Source of the DNA: Prevotellaceae bacterium
Lineage (GTDB): Bacteria; Bacteroidota; Bacteroidia; Bacteroidales; UBA932
Reading direction: 5' to 3'
DNA length: 10,749 bases
NCBI GenBank assembly: GCA_031289385.1
Contig: JAITPP010000310.1
Coordinates: 1-10,749 of the forward strand
Under the pieces are notes generated by a model. That model saw nothing but the letters and a program-made list of their open reading frames with translations, made no database searches and had not been told where the DNA came from. Every line of letters starts with the position of its first letter. Positions within the stretch are counted from its first letter, which is position 1. Positions 6,318 to 10,749 of the stretch are shown piece by piece. Made by a program: the position numbers and the translations under genes.

Positions 6318-7433
6318 ATGAGAAATTACAAAAAAACAGCCTTAATTTTTATTGTATTGTTTCTACCATTTCTGACATTGGCAAATGGAATTAAAGCAGA
6401 TACAATTGCCAAAAAATCGGCACAAATAAAAACATTAATAATAGAACGCGATACTATTGTTAAAACAGTAGATGACACAACTTTTTTAGGCAATTATGCA
6501 ATAAAAATTACTAAAAAACACATCACACAAAAAATATTCGACACCGTTTATTACATAGACGCAACGCCACTTTCAATAGAAAGCCCATTAATCGCCGAAA
6601 CAGGCAACGAATATAAAGATGATGATGAAAATGACGACTATGACGAAAATGATATAGGCGGCGACGAATACTCCGAAACCGATTCGGAAGAAGAACTTTC
6701 GAAATTTGCAAATGCAGAAATAAGTTATAAAATTCCCGCATCCGATATTTATCCAACATGGACAAACGCAACAGTTAATCCATATAAAATTGATGTAGCC
6801 AAAATAAGTGATACTATCAAATTTGAAATGTATGATTTTGTTTATCCGCTGCTAAAACCTATGCACATAACATCAAAATTCGGTTATCGCAGAGGCAGAA
6901 GCCACAACGGAATTGACCTTAAACTGTACACAGGCGATACCGTAGTTGCGCCAATGCGTGGAATGGTGCGAGTTGTAGGCAGCAACGGACGCCGCAGAGG
7001 ATACGGAAATTTTGTAGTAATTCGCCATTACAACGGATTGGAAACCGTTTATGGGCATCTAAGCAAAGCACTTGTTGAAATAAACCAAATTGTTGAAGCG
7101 GGCGATGTAATTGCACTTGGCGGAAACACAGGACGCTCGTCGGGCTCGCATCTGCATTGGGAATTACGATATTTGGGAAATCCGATAAACCCCGAAGATG
7201 TTATTGATTTTGAAACTAACAAACCAAAATCGGAAGTATATTGCATGAACAAACAAAAAACATTTGAACATGTGATAGAACAAGCAAAAGCCCGTTTTTG
7301 GACAATAAAAAAAGGCGATACGCTCGGCAGAATTTCACAACGCACAGGAGTTCCGATAAAACGAATTTGCGCACTAAACAATATCACAACAAAAACAATT
7401 TTAAGAATAGGACGAAATTTAAGATATAATTGA
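6318..7433 (+). CDS. Exported M23 (LytM-type) metallopeptidase with C-terminal LysM
   Basis: This 371-aa protein probably cuts, or regulates cutting of, peptidoglycan cross-links in the periplasm. Residues 1-22 are a signal peptide (TLA|NG). A low-complexity acidic stretch follows near residues 97-120 (DDDENDDYDEND, then DSEEE). The LytM/M23 domain (about 185-298) has all zinc and catalytic positions: His196 and Asp200 in SHNGIDL, His247 in VYGHLSK, and His278 and His280 in SHLHWE. It should therefore be active, unlike degenerate EnvC/NlpD-type LytM factors. Residues 327-371 form one LysM repeat (FWTIKKGDTL to the end) for glycan binding. The frame is open from 6204 inside gyrB, but ATG 6318 is chosen because it puts the signal peptide at the N-terminus and lies 10 bp after the gyrB stop. 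Co-transcription with gyrB is likely. Confidence 0.92.
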   Translation: MRNYKKTALIFIVLFLPFLTLANGIKADTIAKKSAQIKTLIIERDTIVKTVDDTTFLGNYAIKITKKHITQKIFDTVYYIDATPLSIESPLIAETGNEYKDDDENDDYDENDIGGDEYSETDSEEELSKFANAEISYKIPASDIYPTWTNATVNPYKIDVAKISDTIKFEMYDFVYPLLKPMHITSKFGYRRGRSHNGIDLKLYTGDTVVAPMRGMVRVVGSNGRRRGYGNFVVIRHYNGLETVYGHLSKALVEINQIVEAGDVIALGGNTGRSSGSHLHWELRYLGNPINPEDVIDFETNKPKSEVYCMNKQKTFEHVIEQAKARFWTIKKGDTLGRISQRTGVPIKRICALNNITTKTILRIGRNLRYN

Positions 7434-7437
7434 TTGA

Positions 7438-7521
7438 TAGTATTCGGTAATTCCGTATTCGGTATTTAGTATTTAGTCGTTGGTATTTAGTCGTTTCTTC
7501 ATTTCTACATTCTTCAAGTCG
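7438..7521. repeat. Second heptamer-phased tract, related to the array at 3198
   Basis: Twelve 7-bp units can be read without a break: TAGTATT, CGGTAAT, TCCGTAT, TCGGTAT, TTAGTAT, TTAGTCG, TTGGTAT, TTAGTCG, TTTCTTC, ATTTCTA, CATTCTT, CAAGTCG. The first 29 bp align with 3198-3225 with one inserted base and few mismatches. The tract begins 4 bp after the stop of the M23 gene, and the units become more degenerate to the right. TTAGTCG recurs exactly two units apart. Confidence 0.6.
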
Positions 7522-7561
7522 TGCGGGTGGGCGAGTGTAATTCTATTTTGCTTTTGTGTTT

Positions 7562-7583
7562 CGCACTTTGTTTGCGTTTTTTT
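7562..7583 (+). terminator. Weak candidate terminator after the gyrB operon
   Basis: CGCA (7562-7565) and TGCG (7573-7576) form a 4-bp stem with a 7-nt loop, followed by seven T (7577-7583). The T-run is good but the stem is short, so termination here would be inefficient. No better plus-strand terminator is visible between the M23 gene and the helicase gene, other than the hairpins immediately downstream. Confidence 0.3.
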
Positions 7584-7627
7584 CGTAGGGCGTTGCCCTA
7601 CGCTGAAATAAATTGCCCTTGCAGGGC
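7584..7627. repeat. Paired GC-rich REP-like hairpins
   Basis: There are two hairpins in AT-rich surroundings. CGTAGGGC (7584-7591), loop GTT, GCCCTACG (7595-7602) is a perfect 8-bp stem with a 3-nt loop. GCCCT (7615-7619), loop TGC, AGGGC (7623-7627) is a perfect 5-bp stem. Both contain AGGGCGTT, and they are 12 bp apart. This build resembles the paired palindromes of REP/BIME elements that Y1 (RAYT) transposases spread, and I recall similar AGGGCGTTGCCCT intergenic sequences in other Bacteroidota. No RAYT gene lies in the window. The hairpins may also stop or stabilise the upstream mRNA. Confidence 0.6.
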
Positions 7628-7697
7628 GTTTAATTTGTAATTTTTTTTCATTTCTACATTCCTACACTTCTACATTTCTTCATTCGTAATATTTTTT

Positions 7698-7705
7698 TAT
7701 CTTTG
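7698..7705 (+). promoter_or_regulatory. -7 promoter element of the helicase-nuclease gene
   Basis: TATCTTTG matches TAnnTTTG and lies 34 bp before the ATG at 7740, giving a leader of about 25-30 nt. No TTG is found 19-21 bp upstream; that region is the degenerate TACATTTCTTC tract. Only the -7 element supports the call. Confidence 0.6.
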
Positions 7706-7739
7706 CAGTAAATTAATTATAAACGATTTTAACAAGCGC

Positions 7740-10700
7740 ATGAAATCTGAAATCATAATTTACAAGGCATCTGCCGGCTCGGGAAAAACTTTTCGATTGG
7801 CTACCGAATACATAAAATTATTGATAGAAAATCCTAAATCGTATAAAAATATTTTGGCTGTAACATTCACCAACAAAGCAACTGCCGAAATGAAAACAAG
7901 AATAATGAGCGAACTTTACGGATTATCAAAAAATCTTACCGAATCGAAAAATTATTTGCAAATTATTTGCGACGAAACAAAAAAAAACGAAGACGAAATT
8001 CGTCGCCAAGCCGCTTTGGCACTAACACTTATATTGCACGATTACAGTAAATTCAGAGTGGAAACTATCGACAGTTTTTTTCAGACAATTTTGCGCAACA
8101 TGGCAAAAGAACTTGGCATGAGCGCAAATTTCAATATAAGTTTAAACGATAACGACGTTTTGCAAAACGCAATTGATTTGATGATTGAAAATGCCAACGA
8201 CAGCAACGGTTTATTGCAATGGTTGAGAGAATATATAAGTCAAAAAATTGAAGATAATAAAAGTTGGAAAATTGCCGAAGACATAGAAAAATTTTATAAA
8301 AATATTATTTCCGAAAAGTTCAAATCGCGCCAAGACGAAGTATATAAACGGTTTTTAGAAAAAGATTTTTTGCGGATTTATAAAATAAAATTGCAAAAAA
8401 CAATTGAACGTGAAACCGAAAAAGTGAAAGAATTTGCTGCGCAATTTTTTGAAATCGCACAAAAAAACGAATTGACGGTTGATGATTTTTCTTACACAAA
8501 CAAAGGCGTTTACGGATATTTTACAAAACTAAATAAAGGCGAATTTACCGACGAAAAATGTTTTAATACTTATGTGCAAAATTGTTCGACAGATGCCGAT
8601 AAATGGTGCAGAAACAAAGCAAAAATCGTTGAAATAACCGCTCTTGCCGAAAATATTTTGATTTCGTTGCTGAACAAAGCCGAAGAGCAACGCGAAGAAT
8701 CAGCAAAAATTATAATTTCGTGCGACTTAATTCTCAAAAACATCAATAATCTTGGGCTTTTGAGCGATATTCTGAAATATATCAGAAAATACAGTAACGA
8801 TAATAATATTTTTTCGCTTTCGGACACGTCTGTTTTGTTGTCGAAAATGATTGGAGATGACGATACGTCTTTCATTTTCGAAAAAACGGGAACAACAATA
8901 CAACACGTGATGATTGACGAATTTCAGGATACATCGCAATTGCAGTGGCAAAATTTTGAGCCTTTGCTAATCGAATGTTTGTCGCAGGGTTACAGCAATT
9001 TAATTGTTGGCGATGTTAAGCAGGCTATATACAGATGGCGAAACGGTAATTGGCAGATACTCAATAATATCGAGAAAAATAAAAAACTGAATTATTTTAA
9101 TCCTGTTGTAAAAACACTTAATAATTCGTGGCGTAGCGCAAGCAAAATTGTTGAATTTAACAACAATTTATTTGCAAAAATCATTAACATTATTCAATCG
9201 GAATACGGCGAAGAATATAGCGATTTGAAAACCGCTTATGCCGATATAAAACAAGAATGTAAGCGCAATATTTCGGGATTTGTTTCGGTAGAATTTTTAG
9301 AAAAATCGGAATACGAAGAAGAAGTTTTTAAACGTTTGATAGAAAACGTAGAAACGCTGCAAAGCAATGGGGTAAAGGCTTCGGACATTGCAATTCTTGT
9401 GCGCAAAAACGAACATACAAAACAAATTGCATACAATTTTGAAAAATACAAACAACAAAATCCCGATAAAAACTATTGCTACAACTTGGTTTCGAGCAAA
9501 ACATTTACTCTAAATTCGTCTAATGCAATAAATATGATTATCGATGCTTTGCGTATTTTAATGAAACCCGAAAACACTGTTGCACAAGCAGAATTAGAGT
9601 TTTATTATCAAAAAAATGTTCTCGGAAAAGATATAAAAAATCACGAAATTTTTACGCATGAAAAAAATATTTTGTTGCCAGAAGAATTCTTTAAAACGGC
9701 TGAAACGCTTAAACTAACTCCCTTGTACGAATTGATTGAAAAAATTTATTCGATTTTTAATCTCAAAAATCTTAACGAAAATGCCGAATATATGTTTTCG
9801 TTTTTAGATAAAACAAATGAATATTTGGTAGCCGAAACATCAGATATATCAAGGTTTATAGAATATTGGGAAACAAATTTATTTAAAGAACCGATAGAAA
9901 TAAGCGGCGATACGAATGGCATAAAAATAATGACAATACACGAGGCGAAAGGTTTGGAATTTCATTCGGTAATTATTCCGTTTTGCGATTGGACATTGGG
10001 ATCGGAAGGCGATAATTATATTTGGTGCGAGGCAAGCGCAGAGCCGTTTTCAGAAATCGGACTTATTCCTGTTAAATATATTTCCAAAGCAAAAAATTCA
10101 ATGTTTGCAGACGAATATAAAAACGAAACCATGCAATTATGCGTTGATAATATCAACATTTTATACGTGGCAACAACACGTGCAAAAAATAATTTAATAA
10201 TACTTGCAAAAAAAGATGAAAACGACAAAAAAAATAATGTTTCGGATGTGATGTATTCGGCATTAAATAAGGAAAATTTTGCAGCAGGCGAAATTGTTGC
10301 AACAGCAAATATAATAAATAAAACGACTGAAAATAAAATTAATTTGCCGTCAGCACCTTTGTCAGTTCCGTTTGTTTCTAACAATTATAAAGCAACATTT
10401 GTTCAGTCAAATTCGGCGCGTGAATTTACAAAAACTGTTGATGACGAACTCGTACAGAGTATGTTGCCCGTGAACAGAGGCAAAATTTTACATCGTATTT
10501 TTGCCGAAATAAAAACTAAAAACGACATTGATGCAGCCATTGATAAATTTCAATTTGATGGAATAATACAACAAAACGAAAAACACGATTTGAAAAATTT
10601 TGTTGTAAACGCAATTTCCGAATCGCAAGTAGAACATTGGTATTCGGGCGCATACAAACTTTTTACCGAATGTACGGTTATAACGAAAAACGACAACGGC

Positions 10701-10749
10701 AAAATCATCGCCAAACGCCCCGACAGAGTGATGACTGATGCCGAAAATA
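7740..10749 (+). CDS. AddA/RecB-like UvrD-family helicase-nuclease (3' end beyond window)
   Basis: The frame stays open for 1003 codons to the window edge, so the protein is incomplete at its C-terminus. It is a superfamily 1 DNA helicase with every motif visible: Walker A ASAGSGKT (10-17), motif Ia AVTFTNKATAEM (40-51), Walker B MIDEFQD with Asp393-Glu394, motif III GDVKQAIYRWR (424-434), motif IV NNSWRSASKI (461-470), motif V IKIMTIHEAKGLEF (728-741) and motif VI LYVATTRAKNNLI (808-820). The end begins a RecB-type PD-(D/E)XK nuclease: NRGKILHRIF with His918, then KRPDRV with Asp995. The expected later D-x-K lies outside the window. Such proteins pair with an AddB-like subunit to resect double-strand breaks for RecA. 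The partner is not upstream and may follow. ATG 7740 places Walker A at the normal distance from the start. Confidence 0.93.
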   Translation, partial: MKSEIIIYKASAGSGKTFRLATEYIKLLIENPKSYKNILAVTFTNKATAEMKTRIMSELYGLSKNLTESKNYLQIICDETKKNEDEIRRQAALALTLILHDYSKFRVETIDSFFQTILRNMAKELGMSANFNISLNDNDVLQNAIDLMIENANDSNGLLQWLREYISQKIEDNKSWKIAEDIEKFYKNIISEKFKSRQDEVYKRFLEKDFLRIYKIKLQKTIERETEKVKEFAAQFFEIAQKNELTVDDFSYTNKGVYGYFTKLNKGEFTDEKCFNTYVQNCSTDADKWCRNKAKIVEITALAENILISLLNKAEEQREESAKIIISCDLILKNINNLGLLSDILKYIRKYSNDNNIFSLSDTSVLLSKMIGDDDTSFIFEKTGTTIQHVMIDEFQDTSQLQWQNFEPLLIECLSQGYSNLIVGDVKQAIYRWRNGNWQILNNIEKNKKLNYFNPVVKTLNNSWRSASKIVEFNNNLFAKIINIIQSEYGEEYSDLKTAYADIKQECKRNISGFVSVEFLEKSEYEEEVFKRLIENVETLQSNGVKASDIAILVRKNEHTKQIAYNFEKYKQQNPDKNYCYNLVSSKTFTLNSSNAINMIIDALRILMKPENTVAQAELEFYYQKNVLGKDIKNHEIFTHEKNILLPEEFFKTAETLKLTPLYELIEKIYSIFNLKNLNENAEYMFSFLDKTNEYLVAETSDISRFIEYWETNLFKEPIEISGDTNGIKIMTIHEAKGLEFHSVIIPFCDWTLGSEGDNYIWCEASAEPFSEIGLIPVKYISKAKNSMFADEYKNETMQLCVDNINILYVATTRAKNNLIILAKKDENDKKNNVSDVMYSALNKENFAAGEIVATANIINKTTENKINLPSAPLSVPFVSNNYKATFVQSNSAREFTKTVDDELVQSMLPVNRGKILHRIFAEIKTKNDIDAAIDKFQFDGIIQQNEKHDLKNFVVNAISESQVEHWYSGAYKLFTECTVITKNDNGKIIAKRPDRVMTDAEN

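Larger units (their letters stand above)
7498..7661 (+). repeat. 15-bp direct repeat flanking the hairpin pair
   Basis: TTCATTTCTACATTC occurs exactly at 7498-7512 and 7647-7661. The second copy continues into CTACACTTCTACATTTCTTC, again a loose 7-bp rhythm of TACATT/TACACTT. The copies bracket the GC-rich hairpins at 7584-7627. This could be a duplicated target flanking an inserted element, or simply two parts of the same degenerate heptamer tract. Confidence 0.5.

Noticed and set aside
8570..10384. Minus-strand frames of 71-122 codons in the helicase gene
   Set aside because: The plus-strand frame is uninterrupted and carries all SF1 helicase motifs in order. The minus frames have no features of their own.

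Overview
The window looks like chromosomal DNA of a low-GC Bacteroidota, probably Bacteroidales or a relative. Four signs support this. Genes lack Shine-Dalgarno sequences and start after A-rich leaders. Promoter-like TAnnTTTG motifs, the Bacteroidota -7 element, precede four transcription units. There is a thiamine-regulated TonB-dependent receptor next to a PnuC-type transporter. The GyrB is of the short kind, without the large insertion of the enterobacterial enzyme.

Layout. Positions 1-149 hold a short coding-like stretch with no usable start on the minus strand, perhaps the 3' remnant of a lost gene. Positions 165-3166, all minus strand, form a thiamine-uptake operon: promoter, TPP riboswitch, TonB-dependent outer-membrane receptor, then a PnuC/PnuT inner-membrane transporter. 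Positions 3198-3344 are an unusual array of 21 in-phase heptamers, with one orientation on the left and the opposite on the right. It lies between this operon and a plus-strand gene for a small exported protein of unknown function (3437-3841). An AT-rich spacer with a strong intrinsic terminator (4050-4092) follows. Positions 4255-7433 are a gyrB operon whose second gene, 10 bp downstream, encodes an exported M23 peptidase with a C-terminal LysM domain. The spacer 7434-7739 holds a second heptamer tract and a pair of GC-rich REP-like hairpins. From 7740 to the end runs an uninterrupted but incomplete AddA/RecB-type helicase-nuclease gene, cut by the window edge in its nuclease domain.

How the genes work together. 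The receptor would bring thiamine or a related compound across the outer membrane with TonB energy, and the PnuC-family protein would take it across the inner membrane. The TPP riboswitch would adjust both to internal TPP. GyrB (supercoiling) and the AddA-like protein (double-strand-break end processing) are housekeeping DNA-metabolism genes. The M23/LysM protein probably acts on peptidoglycan and may simply share gyrB transcription.

I see no clear sign of a new defence, mobile or biosynthetic system. The signals least explained by known annotation are the two related heptamer tracts, the REP-like hairpin pair, the pairing potential between the riboswitch 3' flank and the receptor start site, and the small secreted protein.
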